Below are positions 36,095 through 44,350 of a stretch of 64,000 nucleotides of DNA, one piece after another. The stretch comes from Panacagrimonas sp965216805 (GTDB lineage: Bacteria > Pseudomonadota > Gammaproteobacteria > Nevskiales > Nevskiaceae). The translations under genes and the position numbers were made by a program. The notes under the pieces were generated by a model that had not been told where the DNA came from, searched no databases, and saw nothing but the letters and a program-made list of their open reading frames with translations. The stretch is from contig NZ_CBDCGN010000002.1 of NCBI RefSeq assembly GCF_965216805.1, positions 1,240,001-1,304,000 on the forward strand, written 5' to 3'. Each line of letters starts with the position of its first letter. The first letter of the stretch is position 1.

Positions 36095-36122
36095 CCCTAC
36101 ATCCCTACATCGTCCCTACATC
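36095..36122. repeat. Three direct repeats CCCTACATC by the attachment site
   Basis: CCCTACATC occurs at 36095-36103, 36103-36111 and 36114-36122, between the tRNA-Cys end and the integrase stop codon. The position and tandem spacing match arm-type binding sites used by tyrosine integrases (inference). The exact att core cannot be set without attR. Confidence 0.55.
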
Positions 36123-36123
36123 G

Positions 36124-37110
36124 TCAACGCAAAGGTCGCACTTTGTCGCCTGCGCGCGCACGGACGTAATGCTCAGTCATCTTTCGGCTTTCATGGCCCA
36201 GAAGCTGTTGAGCGCGCGCTAAATTCTCGCTGTCCGATCCTGACTTTGCTCTGATGTCGCGAAACTGGAAATTGACCCCGGCCGCCTTCCTGGCTCGGTC
36301 GAACATTGCTCTCATGGTCCAGTAGTTCAACGGCTGTCCTCGCTCGGTCTGGACGACGTGCAAACACGACACCGGATACGCCGACGTGCGCTCCGCGCAG
36401 CGCTTGAGAACGTCCGCCAGCTCGCCCTCGATTGTGATCCGCATGCTCTTGCCGGTCTTGTTCTGACGCAGCCACAGAACCCCATCGCGAAGGTCGGGGC
36501 GGGTGATCTTGAGCACGTCGGCGGGCCGCTGCCCGGTCAGCAGGGCAATGTCCATCGCATCGCGTAGGGGCGGCTCTGCCTGCTGCCAGATGGCCATGTA
36601 CTCGCGATCCTCGACGTAGCGGTTGCGGCCCGTTTCCTTGTGCCCCTTCACCCCGGCACAGGGGTTCGACGCCGTGGTCATGCCCCACTCGCGAGCGTGG
36701 TTGAAAATATGGCTGAGCAGGGCCTTTTCCCGGTTCGCCCGAATCTTGGCCACCGCGCCGCGTACGCTCAGATACTGCCGGACGTGCTGCGGTTCGATGT
36801 CGCCGATGGCCATCGCGCCGAATACCGCGAGCAGGTACTTGGCTTCCTTTCGGTTGTCGGACCGCGTGCGAGGGGCCTTCAGCGGCAGCGCATCGCGCTC
36901 GTATCGGGTCCAGGCCGCGGCGAACGTCACGGCATCGGATGGTGGGGCCGCTCCATCTAACCGCGCCCATTCCAACAGCGCGCCGGCCTTGTCTTTCCCG
37001 AGGTTGATCCAGCGCCTTGGCTTGCCGGTGGTGACGTAGTAGTACGCGCCGTCGCTGAAGTGCATCCGCGCCGGCAGATCACGATTCGCGCCCTTGCGCT
37101 TGGGGGGCAT
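36124..37110 (-). CDS. int: Phage tyrosine recombinase (integrase)
   Basis: The 328-residue protein has an N-terminal arm-binding region, a core-binding domain and a catalytic domain. The catalytic domain carries Arg in TGQRPADVL, Lys in NKTGKS, RDIRAKSGSD (box II; the usual His is replaced, as in related phage integrases), LLGHESRKMTEHYVR with the nucleophile Tyr, and a C-terminal basic tail. It catalyses integration at tRNA-Cys. It is the distal gene of the leftward operon and overlaps the DUF4224 gene by 1 bp. Confidence 0.95.
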   Translation of the reverse strand: MPPKRKGANRDLPARMHFSDGAYYYVTTGKPRRWINLGKDKAGALLEWARLDGAAPPSDAVTFAAAWTRYERDALPLKAPRTRSDNRKEAKYLLAVFGAMAIGDIEPQHVRQYLSVRGAVAKIRANREKALLSHIFNHAREWGMTTASNPCAGVKGHKETGRNRYVEDREYMAIWQQAEPPLRDAMDIALLTGQRPADVLKITRPDLRDGVLWLRQNKTGKSMRITIEGELADVLKRCAERTSAYPVSCLHVVQTERGQPLNYWTMRAMFDRARKAAGVNFQFRDIRAKSGSDSENLARAQQLLGHESRKMTEHYVRARAGDKVRPLR

Positions 37111-37337
37111 CAGGCCGCTCGCTGGATGTTGCGTAGGGCTTCCAGATTAGGCCCTTTCAAGGGGGCGGCGATAGTGCCGCCGAGCTTGCCTTGCATGTAC
37201 GCGACGCTCACGACTGGCCAGCCGTTGGCCGTAGTCTCGAAGATCCATCCGCGCTCGCGCAGCCACCGGCACACGCCCGACCGGCGCTTACAGCCGGTGA
37301 GCTGTTCGAGTTCGTCGCGGGAGAGCAGCAGGCTCAA
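37110..37337 (-). CDS. DUF4224 phage protein, TTG start
   Basis: The 75-residue protein has the DUF4224 pattern LSRDELEQLTGCKRRSGVCRWLRERG (a small winged-helix-like fold), typically placed just upstream of integrases. A role as excisionase or integration cofactor is plausible but not shown. No ATG fits. The TTG at 37337 overlaps the upstream stop as TTGA, matching the coupling used across the operon. Confidence 0.78.
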   Translation of the reverse strand: MSLLLSRDELEQLTGCKRRSGVCRWLRERGWIFETTANGWPVVSVAYMQGKLGGTIAAPLKGPNLEALRNIQRAA

Positions 37338-37591
37338 TCCCGCCCCCGATCCGTAGTGCGCTCGGTCGCCTGCGACTCCCCCCACTCTGCGACCTGCTCG
37401 GGCGTCATCTCATCCGGGCAGTGTTCGAGCATGAGGGCGTCGACGCGGGCCTGCAGTCTCTCATTCTCCGCCAGCAGTTCGCGGATGAGGTCGGCCATCT
37501 CCGCCGTGAGCGCGTGCGGGTCCTGAAGCCAGTAGAGGTTTTGGTCGTCTCGCAGATCAAGGATGCGCTGCGCGCGTTCGGTCAGGGTCAT
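37334..37591 (-). CDS. Hypothetical phage coiled-coil protein
   Basis: The 85-residue acidic protein has a central helical stretch (ALTAEMADLIRELLAENERLQARVDAL) predicted as coiled coil. I recognise no family. The start MTLTERAQ at 37591 overlaps the preceding gene by ATGA, which fixes it. Confidence 0.65.
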   Translation of the reverse strand: MTLTERAQRILDLRDDQNLYWLQDPHALTAEMADLIRELLAENERLQARVDALMLEHCPDEMTPEQVAEWGESQATERTTDRGRD

Positions 37592-37899
37592 CGCACGATC
37601 CCCTTGGCGCGGGCGAGGTCTAATGCCACGTCGAAAGCGAGCTGAGTTTCGTATCGTTTGTAGTGGCCGGGCCACGCCGACTTTGCGCCGCGCCGGTCGC
37701 ACATGTGCTCGTAAGGCGGTCCCGAGATGATTGCCTCAAACTCCGCCCGCAACTCCTCCTCGCCCATCACCTCGACGGTGGTGGCCTTGCCATCAGCAAT
37801 GGCTACTAAGCGTGCGTGCTGTCCGACTGTGAAATCGGGTTTAATCATTTCGGCTGCGTCGCTTGCTGTTATCAGCGGCACCTTGGGTTTGGAGGTCAT
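37588..37899 (-). CDS. Hypothetical phage protein
   Basis: The 103-residue mixed alpha/beta protein has no recognised motif and contains PYEHMCDRRGAKSAWPGHYKRYETQ. It is translationally coupled at its 3' end (4-bp overlap) and follows the upstream gene closely. A GGAGG-like site precedes ATG 37899. Confidence 0.6.
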   Translation of the reverse strand: MTSKPKVPLITASDAAEMIKPDFTVGQHARLVAIADGKATTVEVMGEEELRAEFEAIISGPPYEHMCDRRGAKSAWPGHYKRYETQLAFDVALDLARAKGIVR

Positions 37900-38129
37900 G
37901 CGTCAGTCACCTCAATTCCAAGTTTGGCAAGCGCCGAAGCCAGCTCTTTCACGGTTTGGCTGCTGTCCATCGCAGAAAACAATTCGAAAAGTTTCACCCT
38001 CACCGGCTGCTGGCGGGAGGCGAGCCACGCGGAATGCAGCATGGTGCCTTGCATCGCCCCGGCGTTGGGCCACGTCTTTTCCTTCCACTGGCTAAACGCA
38101 ATCGTCTCTTTCGCTTCGTCTATCTTCAT
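37896..38129 (-). CDS. Hypothetical phage protein
   Basis: The 77-residue helical protein begins MKIDEAKETIAFSQWKEKTWPNAG. No family is recognised. It sits in the leftward operon with an ATGA overlap downstream and a 1-bp gap upstream. Confidence 0.6.
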   Translation of the reverse strand: MKIDEAKETIAFSQWKEKTWPNAGAMQGTMLHSAWLASRQQPVRVKLFELFSAMDSSQTVKELASALAKLGIEVTDA

Positions 38130-38130
38130 G

Positions 38131-38355
38131 TCAGGACTCCGTGGGATCGGCGTAGAGAGGAGTTACATCTCTGTCGCCGAATTTGTAATCGCAGATAAAT
38201 CCAGGAACCTCTTTGTCTTGCCACGCCAACGGCTCACTCGGCACGATGCGGAGGCCGACTTGCGCAAGGCGCTTCTCGAAATCAACTCCGTCGTCAAACG
38301 AGCCTGAATCTTCAAGCGCGGACATGAGTGCAGCGTCGAATTCTTTCTTGTTCAC
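38131..38355 (-). CDS. Hypothetical phage protein, GTG start
   Basis: The 74-residue acidic protein begins MNKKEFDAALMSALEDSG. The GTG at 38355 is chosen over an upstream ATG because AAGGAG precedes it and it overlaps the Lar-like gene's stop as GTGA. The function is unknown. Confidence 0.62.
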   Translation of the reverse strand: MNKKEFDAALMSALEDSGSFDDGVDFEKRLAQVGLRIVPSEPLAWQDKEVPGFICDYKFGDRDVTPLYADPTES

Positions 38356-38717
38356 GTCCCCTCTCCTTCGCTCGCGGGCGGTTGGGGTACTACCCAAAAC
38401 GGGGCCGGTTTACCTTCAAGCCATAGCTGCACTTCTGCCAGCACAAGGTCTACGTCGGCCGGGTCCGCAGGAATACGACGCGAGGCGTGCCCGTCGCTAA
38501 TTCGCTGCGATGCAGCCTTCACGCGATCAAGCATCCCATCCGGCACCCTCGGCGCTGCGAGGGCGCGCGTGTTCCACTGATGGTCCCAGCACAGAAACTC
38601 ACTTAGGCCCAAGGCACACGACTCATTTCCACATGCGACATGATGTGTAGTCGCCCACGTTGCAGGCTTTCCGCAAAACGGGCATGGCAGGGGCGGCGTC
38701 AGCTTGGGCGGGGTCAT
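38352..38717 (-). CDS. Lar-family-like zinc-ribbon protein
   Basis: The 121-residue protein's N-terminus CPFCGKPATW...VACGNESCAL is a treble-clef/zinc-ribbon of the Lar (restriction alleviation) type. The C-terminus is an acidic, Pro-rich extension. In Rac prophage, Lar relieves type I restriction by favouring modification; whether this homologue does so is unknown. Overlaps of 4 bp occur on both sides. Confidence 0.7.
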   Translation of the reverse strand: MTPPKLTPPLPCPFCGKPATWATTHHVACGNESCALGLSEFLCWDHQWNTRALAAPRVPDGMLDRVKAASQRISDGHASRRIPADPADVDLVLAEVQLWLEGKPAPFWVVPQPPASEGEGT

Positions 38718-39016
38718 GGCTTATTCCTCGATTGCGTGTTGCGTATGACGCGACGAGCCAACCGAAACGCGCGAGCTTCTTTCATCGTGTCGGACTCCCC
38801 GAAATAGCGCTTGTATTCGTCGCGACCAGCGTAGGTCGCCGCCGTGTACCCATCTGACCAACCTTCGCGCGGAGTGTTGGCGACGACTCGCACGGCAAAG
38901 CCCATATCAATCAATTCATCACGGCCGCGCTTGCTCGGCACGTCGCCGTCCCACAGCGGGCCTTTCTCAACAAGCGCGACAAGAGTGTCGATGCAGATGA
39001 TTGGCTCCTTGTTCAT
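38714..39016 (-). CDS. Hypothetical phage protein
   Basis: The 100-residue protein contains GFAVRVVANTPREGWSDGYTAATYAG, with no recognised domain. The start MNKEPIICID at 39016 overlaps the upstream stop as ATGA. The C-terminus is very basic. Confidence 0.62.
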   Translation of the reverse strand: MNKEPIICIDTLVALVEKGPLWDGDVPSKRGRDELIDMGFAVRVVANTPREGWSDGYTAATYAGRDEYKRYFGESDTMKEARAFRLARRVIRNTQSRNKP

Positions 39017-39693
39017 TCGCCGTCCTCCCGCCGCGCGAGCAGGGCGCGGACTGCTGCGATGGTTTTGTCTGAGCACTGGTAGTCGGTCGGCAGGTACGCA
39101 ACGACATCGCGCTCATGGACGTATCCGTCGCCGCCGCGATCTTCAGCTTCCTCGGTCCAGCCGAAGCCACGGACAACGCCTTCGTCATCAGCGCGGTCGT
39201 CTTGGTCATCTATATCGTTGAACTCCCAATCGCCATAGCTGCACAAGGCGACATGTAGCGAGCTGTGACCCTTGTAGATCGCGACGTACAGGCCCGGGTC
39301 CGGCTGGCCGTCCGTGTCAACGAACTTCCAAGCCTCCACCTCCCCGCTCTGCGCGGGCTGCAATTCATCGAACCGCTGCTCGATACGTGCCTTCATGGTT
39401 TCCGCGTCTGGCGTGTGCCGATCAGGATCGTGGTCTGTGCAGTAGCGGTACTCGCCATCGCCGCCAGTCAGCAGGTCGATGTCCTGCACAGCCTCATCGT
39501 AGCCTTCGCGATAGCCGATTCCGTGTAGCTCGTCGTCGCCGCTCTGCGCGGGCGGCGGGGCGGCGAGTGCGGCAATCGCAAGGTCAAGCGCCTGCGTTAT
39601 CTCAACCGGGTCCGGCATATCGGGGTAAGCAGGATCGTCTACGCGCCAACCGTTGTATGCGCGGAGAACCGCTAGCGCTACGTCGTTGTTCAC
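39013..39693 (-). CDS. Hypothetical acidic phage protein, GTG start
   Basis: The 226-residue strongly acidic protein has two halves separated by a PAQSGEVEAWKF linker. The C-terminal half has YLPTDYQCSDKTIAAVRALL, a pattern seen in variable phage early proteins. The GTG at 39693 is supported by AAGGAG 8 nt upstream and by a GTGA overlap with the 46-codon gene before it. Confidence 0.62.
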   Translation of the reverse strand: MNNDVALAVLRAYNGWRVDDPAYPDMPDPVEITQALDLAIAALAAPPPAQSGDDELHGIGYREGYDEAVQDIDLLTGGDGEYRYCTDHDPDRHTPDAETMKARIEQRFDELQPAQSGEVEAWKFVDTDGQPDPGLYVAIYKGHSSLHVALCSYGDWEFNDIDDQDDRADDEGVVRGFGWTEEAEDRGGDGYVHERDVVAYLPTDYQCSDKTIAAVRALLARREDGE

Positions 39694-39830
39694 TCGCACT
39701 GCTCCTTAATAGCCCGCACCAACATCGCCAGCGCCGCATGCACGGGCCGGCGGCTGCTTTCGAGCGCGACGATCAGCTCATCGCACGCGCGGGCGATCTG
39801 CTCGCGCTGGGCGGCGTGGTCGGGGGTCAT
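39690..39830 (-). CDS. Small helical phage protein (46 aa)
   Basis: The frame begins MTPDHAAQREQIARACDEL and ends REIKEQCE-like (AIKEQCE). It is predicted as two helices. It fills the space exactly between its neighbours, with an ATGA overlap upstream and a GTGA overlap downstream, which is the main evidence that it is a gene. Confidence 0.6.
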   Translation of the reverse strand: MTPDHAAQREQIARACDELIVALESSRRPVHAALAMLVRAIKEQCE

Positions 39831-40528
39831 GCGGCGGCCCTCAGCACGTCATCGACGTTTTGGCGGAGCACGTCGAACGACACGCACCAGACCCAGGGGT
39901 CCGCGTCCCATGAGCCGGGGCCGTTTATGGATTCCCAGAGCGTGCGGAATGAGTCACGCGCGTTCGTGCAGCACTGCGTCCCCGGCATCAGGTAGTCGAA
40001 CCAGCCGTCGCTATCGCGCTCGACCCCCTCCGCGGCGGCATCCTTCTCGCTGATGTCCTGCAACCGCTGCACGCGCACGTCGGTGATGCGCAGGGTCAGG
40101 CGCGAGGCCCAGCGGGGCATGTGGATCGAAGAGCGCCAGCGGTATCCCGGCGCGCCCTCAAGTCGGCAATTCTCAAAGTTGTCTGTGTCGTCTTCGTGGC
40201 TCACGTCGGCGCGATAGAAAACTTTGCCGTCTTCATCGTCACGGCCCCACGTTTCCCGAACCCACAGCAGATCGCCGGGCATTCCGTAGGGGCAGGCCGA
40301 CTCCCATCCCTCATAATTCGATGTCGTGCAGCGGTTCTGGCCCCTGCCGATATCGAGCAACATTGCGTCCGGCGGCAGCTCATCGCAGTGGCAAAGGATG
40401 TCGTGACCGTCGAAGTGGAACCCGTTGCCGTATGGCTGCGGCTTCATCACCCGCCGCGTCCGCGTCTTCCTGCCGTCGAGCAGGGCGCGGATCATCGGGG
40501 CGCTGAAGAGGATAGGCCTGGCGCTCAT
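39827..40528 (-). CDS. ASCH/PUA-like phage protein
   Basis: The 233-residue protein begins MSARPILFSAPMIRALLDGR then KTRTRR. This signature belongs to a common phage protein group with a PUA/ASCH-like fold, thought to bind RNA or DNA. The middle has PYGMPGDLLWVRETW and the C-terminus FRTLWESINGPGSWDADPWVW, both conserved in that group. The function is unproven. ATGA overlaps both neighbours. Confidence 0.72.
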   Translation of the reverse strand: MSARPILFSAPMIRALLDGRKTRTRRVMKPQPYGNGFHFDGHDILCHCDELPPDAMLLDIGRGQNRCTTSNYEGWESACPYGMPGDLLWVRETWGRDDEDGKVFYRADVSHEDDTDNFENCRLEGAPGYRWRSSIHMPRWASRLTLRITDVRVQRLQDISEKDAAAEGVERDSDGWFDYLMPGTQCCTNARDSFRTLWESINGPGSWDADPWVWCVSFDVLRQNVDDVLRAAA

Positions 40529-41001
40529 AGCGTCGGCAACTCCCGATAGCGAATGCCAGCTTCCTCGATCAACTGGCGCGACATCTTCAAGTCTTCGTGC
40601 CAGCGCGACGGAACGGCCTTCACCGGATACGACACGATCTCTCCGATCCCGACCTGGATGATCTCGACGGTGCAGCGCGTGCAGGGTGGTCCACCCCACA
40701 CAAGGCCGGTGTCGTCGGTGGCTGCCAGGTAGAGCGTGCAGCCCTTCAACCGCATGCCGGTGCGAGCCGCGGCCAGCAAGGCATTCATCTCGGCATGCAC
40801 GACCAACTTGAGCTTCGTGTCGCGGTCGTTGAGTCGGTCCTCGGTGTCGGCAATGCCGCGCGGAAAGCCGTTGAACCCGCCGGACAGGATCTCGCGATCA
40901 GGCCCGACGATCACAGCGCCCACCTGCGTGCTCGGGTCTTTCGACATGCGCGAGTGATACAGCGCCATGCCGAGAAAGTGGTTGTCCCATCGAGTGCTCA
41001 T
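40525..41001 (-). CDS. dCMP/cytidine deaminase-family protein
   Basis: The 158-residue protein has zinc motifs VVHAEMNALL (HAE) and PPCTRC (PCxxC), plus GGFNGFPRG, typical of deoxycytidylate deaminase. It converts dCMP to dUMP for dTTP supply during phage replication. The start MSTRWDNHF at 41001 overlaps the tiny upstream gene's stop as ATGA. Confidence 0.9.
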   Translation of the reverse strand: MSTRWDNHFLGMALYHSRMSKDPSTQVGAVIVGPDREILSGGFNGFPRGIADTEDRLNDRDTKLKLVVHAEMNALLAAARTGMRLKGCTLYLAATDDTGLVWGGPPCTRCTVEIIQVGIGEIVSYPVKAVPSRWHEDLKMSRQLIEEAGIRYRELPTL

Positions 41002-41072
41002 CCCTCCCCCCTCTTCATCCGCCGAGCCGCATCGCGCTGGCGGCGCTTGCTGTGTTTGCGGGGGCGTTTCAT
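40998..41072 (-). CDS. Arg/Lys-rich micro-protein (24 aa)
   Basis: MKRPRKHSKRRQRDAARRMK plus four residues, with over half basic. It has ATGA overlaps with both the methyltransferase stop and the deaminase start, so the frame spans the gap exactly. The composition suggests nucleic-acid binding or a leader for coupling. Translation is not proven. Confidence 0.5.
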   Translation of the reverse strand: MKRPRKHSKRRQRDAARRMKRGEG

Positions 41073-41956
41073 GCGGCCTCCATCTTGAATAGATCAGATT
41101 GAGCATTCGCGCTTTCTAGATTCGAGCACGCCTGCCGCCAGTACGATTCTTTCAGCTCGGTCCCGATGAACTTTCGGCCGGCCTTCAGCGAGCAATAGCC
41201 CTCGCTGCCGATTCCCATGAATGGCGACAGAACCACGTCGCCGGGATTGCTCCACATCACCAGGGCGCGCTCAATAACATCTAGCTGCAATGGGCATAGA
41301 TGCTTTTCGTCGCCCTGCTCTTTGGCGTTGCGCACGTTCAAGACGTTGGTCTGGTTCACCGTGTCCCAAACGGGCGACGCCCATTCCTGCCACTGCTGCA
41401 GCGGGAAGTCCTCCGGCGTGTGGCGGATCGGGTCGGCGTTCTCGCCAGGCTTGACGAAGGTCATCAGGTAGTCAGGCATGCCGCCGCGCGACTTGATGCT
41501 GTCCTTCTGCAATTGCTTGTAGAGCAAGCCGACGTGCTTGGTGCGCGTCATCTCAACGACGGGGCATTTCCAGATGGTGCGGCGCGAGTGCAGAACCCAT
41601 CCGGCTTCTTGATGGATGCGGATGATGTCGCCGCTGAAGTCCTTAATGCCGACCGCGCCCTCGCGCCATTTCGTCATCGGCAGGTCTGAGCAATGCACGG
41701 CGGTGATCCGGCCCGGCTTTGTCACGCGGAATTTCTCGCGCACCAGATAGCCGTAGTGCGTCGCGAAGTCTTCGTCGGAGTTATTGCCCATGTCTCGCTC
41801 ACTCGGCGAGTAGACGAACAACTGCCCGAAGGGCGGCGAATACACGCTGAAGTCGATGCAGGCTTCCGGCAACTGCGAAACCACGTCGATGCAATCGGAG
41901 TGGTAGGCAGACCAGCCGTCGCCCTGCTTCTGGTTTAGGCAGCGGATCGAATCCAT
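41069..41956 (-). CDS. DNA methyltransferase (N6-adenine or N4-cytosine type)
   Basis: The 295-residue protein has catalytic motif IV SVYSPPFG (SPPF, typical of N4mC/N6mA beta-class enzymes) near the N-terminus. The SAM-binding motif I region VLSPFMGIGSEGYCSLKAGR lies at the C-terminus, giving the beta-class order. The target site is unknown and no cognate nuclease is adjacent. Its N-terminus overlaps the helicase gene by 22 bp. It may protect phage DNA from host restriction. Confidence 0.88.
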   Translation of the reverse strand: MDSIRCLNQKQGDGWSAYHSDCIDVVSQLPEACIDFSVYSPPFGQLFVYSPSERDMGNNSDEDFATHYGYLVREKFRVTKPGRITAVHCSDLPMTKWREGAVGIKDFSGDIIRIHQEAGWVLHSRRTIWKCPVVEMTRTKHVGLLYKQLQKDSIKSRGGMPDYLMTFVKPGENADPIRHTPEDFPLQQWQEWASPVWDTVNQTNVLNVRNAKEQGDEKHLCPLQLDVIERALVMWSNPGDVVLSPFMGIGSEGYCSLKAGRKFIGTELKESYWRQACSNLESANAQSDLFKMEAA

Positions 41957-43317
41957 GTCGGCAATGTTCCTGTGTGAGTGGGGATGTAACTTGTCCTGAC
42001 CTGTGCGCGCTGCTCACGCGAGCGACGCATGGCCTTTGCCATCGCAGCCTTCATGCCGCTGTGATCGTTCGCCTTGCGGTCAATCACGCGGCTGATTTGG
42101 TCCTCGCCCTCGGCGACGATCACGTAGCAATCGACCGGGCTGGTCTGTCCGAACCGCCAGAACCTGCGGACGGCTTGATACCAAGATTCATAGCTGAAGG
42201 TGCGCCCGACAAAGGCGGTGCGGTTGCAGTGCTGCCAGTTGAGCCCGAACCCTGTAAGCGAGGGCTTGGTGATCAGAACGCGCGTGGAGCCATCGGCGAA
42301 CGCTTCCAGCACGCTTTCCTTTTTCTCGGGCGTCTGACTGCCGCGAATCTCTGCGATGCCTTCAGCGTCCTTGAGGGCGGCTAGGATCGCGTCGGCTTCG
42401 TAATCGGTGTCGCACCACAGAACCCATGGCTCGCGGTCGCTCATCGCAAGTTCTGCAACCGCAGCGGCTCGCGCTTCCGAAGTCGCGCGCTTAATCCGGT
42501 GCATGTCGGTCGCGCTGATGTGATGCCCGCCGAACAAGTCGCCACCGTCTACCGGCTTTGCGTTCTCGGTCTTGACGGTGTGGACGTTCAGCGGCGGCAG
42601 GCTGAATCCTTCATCGCTGAACCCAAGGTCTGACGGCATCTGAGCCATACGGGACCATGACGCCATCCAATCCCAAAACGCATCGACGCCGTGACGCTTC
42701 AGCCGCCATTCTTGACTGGCCAGCGAGGTGTCATTGATGAAGAACATCGACAGCATTTCATTCGACTGCATGACTCCGCAGAATTCCGAATGCTGGCCCA
42801 GCTCCATGTGATCGTTAGGCGCTGGCGTTGCGGTGCTGGACAGCTTGAATCGGTGCTGTCCGAACATCTCAATCAGGCTGCGCGTGATCTTGCCGCTGAA
42901 GTTTTTGATGATGCTCGACTCGTCCAGGGCGACGGCGCCGAATGAGTCAGCGTCAAGCATGTGGAGCCGGTCGTAATTGCAGACGTTGATACCCTCGGCG
43001 ACTTCCGACTGATCACGTACGACTCGAATCTGATAGTCGAATCGCTTGCCCTCGCGTTCGATCTGCCGAGCGACTGCAAGGGGCGTCAGGATCAGCGCAC
43101 ATCCGTTGCTCGCCTCAGCGCACTGGCGTGCCCATTCCAGTTCGACAACCGTCTTACCCAGCCCGGTATCGAGGAACGCGCCTGCCGATCCGCAGCGGAT
43201 GTTGTGTTCCAGGGTCGCCCGCTGGTGAGGGAACAGGTGCGACGGCATCGGCTCAGGTTCAAAGCCGCGCTCAACTGCGGCCGGCGCCTTCCCCTTCAAA
43301 AATTCGAGGTAGTCCAT
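41935..43317 (-). CDS. SF2 DEAD/SNF2-type helicase
   Basis: The 460-residue protein has Walker A DTGLGKT, a DESS (DExx) box in ALDESSIIKN, motif III SSTATP, motif V-like LTGFGLNW and motif VI YQAVRRFWRFGQ. This is the set of phage SNF2-like ATPases. It is coupled to the DNA methyltransferase. Helicase-methyltransferase pairs are found in many phages, but their joint role is unclear. The start at 43317 overlaps the ssb stop by 1 bp. Confidence 0.88.
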   Translation of the reverse strand: MDYLEFLKGKAPAAVERGFEPEPMPSHLFPHQRATLEHNIRCGSAGAFLDTGLGKTVVELEWARQCAEASNGCALILTPLAVARQIEREGKRFDYQIRVVRDQSEVAEGINVCNYDRLHMLDADSFGAVALDESSIIKNFSGKITRSLIEMFGQHRFKLSSTATPAPNDHMELGQHSEFCGVMQSNEMLSMFFINDTSLASQEWRLKRHGVDAFWDWMASWSRMAQMPSDLGFSDEGFSLPPLNVHTVKTENAKPVDGGDLFGGHHISATDMHRIKRATSEARAAAVAELAMSDREPWVLWCDTDYEADAILAALKDAEGIAEIRGSQTPEKKESVLEAFADGSTRVLITKPSLTGFGLNWQHCNRTAFVGRTFSYESWYQAVRRFWRFGQTSPVDCYVIVAEGEDQISRVIDRKANDHSGMKAAMAKAMRRSREQRAQVRTSYIPTHTGTLPTWIRSAA

Positions 43318-43730
43318 TAGAACGGGATGTCCCCTAGATCATCGTCCTGGATACCCGTGTCCGGCTCGCTCGCCTTCTGCGCCGAGCGCTGTTCCGATTT
43401 CTCCCGCCAGCTCAGAAAGTGCAGCCGGTCGGCGTGAATCTCGGTCACGTACTTAGTCTGTCCGTCCTTTTCGTACTGCCGCTGCCGGATCGCGCCCTCG
43501 ATCAGCACGGCCGCGCCTTTGCTCAGGTACTGCTGCGCCAGCTCGCCGGTCTTGCCGTGGCAGACGATGTTGTGCCAGTCGGTGCGCTCCTTGGGATTGC
43601 CGTCGCGGTCCTTCCATTTCTCCGAAGTGGCGATGCTGAAATTGCAGACGCTGCCGCCGTTGGCGAAGGTCTTTGTCTCAGGGTCTTTGCCAAGGTGGCC
43701 GGCAATGGTGCAGCGGTTGATTGAGGGCAT
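43317..43730 (-). CDS. ssb: Single-stranded DNA-binding protein
   Basis: The 137-residue protein has an OB-fold SSB (INRCTIAGHLGKDPETKTFA; WHNIVCHGKTGELAQQYLSKG) and the C-terminal tip DDDLGDIPF that recruits partners. It protects ssDNA in phage replication and recombination. It is followed by the helicase gene and preceded by the exonuclease gene. Confidence 0.96.
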   Translation of the reverse strand: MPSINRCTIAGHLGKDPETKTFANGGSVCNFSIATSEKWKDRDGNPKERTDWHNIVCHGKTGELAQQYLSKGAAVLIEGAIRQRQYEKDGQTKYVTEIHADRLHFLSWREKSEQRSAQKASEPDTGIQDDDLGDIPF

Positions 43731-44350
43731 TAGGCGGCTTCCTTCATGTTTGAAAATCGATTGACCAGCGCGCTAAGTTCAGCCTCGAATCGCTCGATAG
43801 CCTCACTCAGCATCGCCATGTATTGGATGTCGCAGTGGACGCGCTTGATGAAGACGGGGAGGCCGGGCCAGTACGAAACGAAGTCGACCCATTCGCGCCC
43901 GGACACCAGCAGCTGCCCCTGCAGCTGCGCGAAGTGTTCGCTCGGGACTTCGCCGGACTCCAATACTTCGAGCTGGAGTCTCGGGAGCTTTGTCTTGATC
44001 TCCAGAAGGCCTTCATCGCCGACAAGCGAATCGGGACTGGCGCCGATTTTCCCGCGCTTCATAAACCCGATCAGCTTCGGTTCGTTGTCGGTCTGGAACG
44101 CGTACAGGTTCCGCGCGTCAGGCTCCATCGCGTGACCGCGTTCCGTGTGCCGATTGCCGCCCCATCCGTCCGCTACCTGCCCGGTGAGACGTTCGCCGGC
44201 CAAGTCGTACAGGTATTTTCTGCGCGTCTCTGACGGCTTCCCTGCGCGGCCATTGGCGATCAGGCAATGGAAGTTGCTCGCGGTGATAACGCCGACTCTC
44301 GCGGCAATCCATTCGGGGCTGTTCTGCTCGCAGTCGATAATCTCAAGCAT
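43730..44350 (-). CDS. YqaJ-type viral exonuclease (lambda Exo-like)
   Basis: The 206-residue protein has the YqaJ fold: EWIAARVGVITASNF at the N-terminus, then GASPDSLVGDEGLLEIKTK (the D...ExK active site) and FAQLQGQLLVSG. It resects dsDNA 5'-3' for single-strand annealing together with the adjacent ERF protein and SSB. The ATG at 44350 matches the family start. Confidence 0.9.
   Translation of the reverse strand: MLEIIDCEQNSPEWIAARVGVITASNFHCLIANGRAGKPSETRRKYLYDLAGERLTGQVADGWGGNRHTERGHAMEPDARNLYAFQTDNEPKLIGFMKRGKIGASPDSLVGDEGLLEIKTKLPRLQLEVLESGEVPSEHFAQLQGQLLVSGREWVDFVSYWPGLPVFIKRVHCDIQYMAMLSEAIERFEAELSALVNRFSNMKEAA

Noticed and set aside
40998..41001. Frameshift between methyltransferase and deaminase
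   Set aside because: The apparent jump is explained by a complete small frame with normal ATGA overlaps on both sides.
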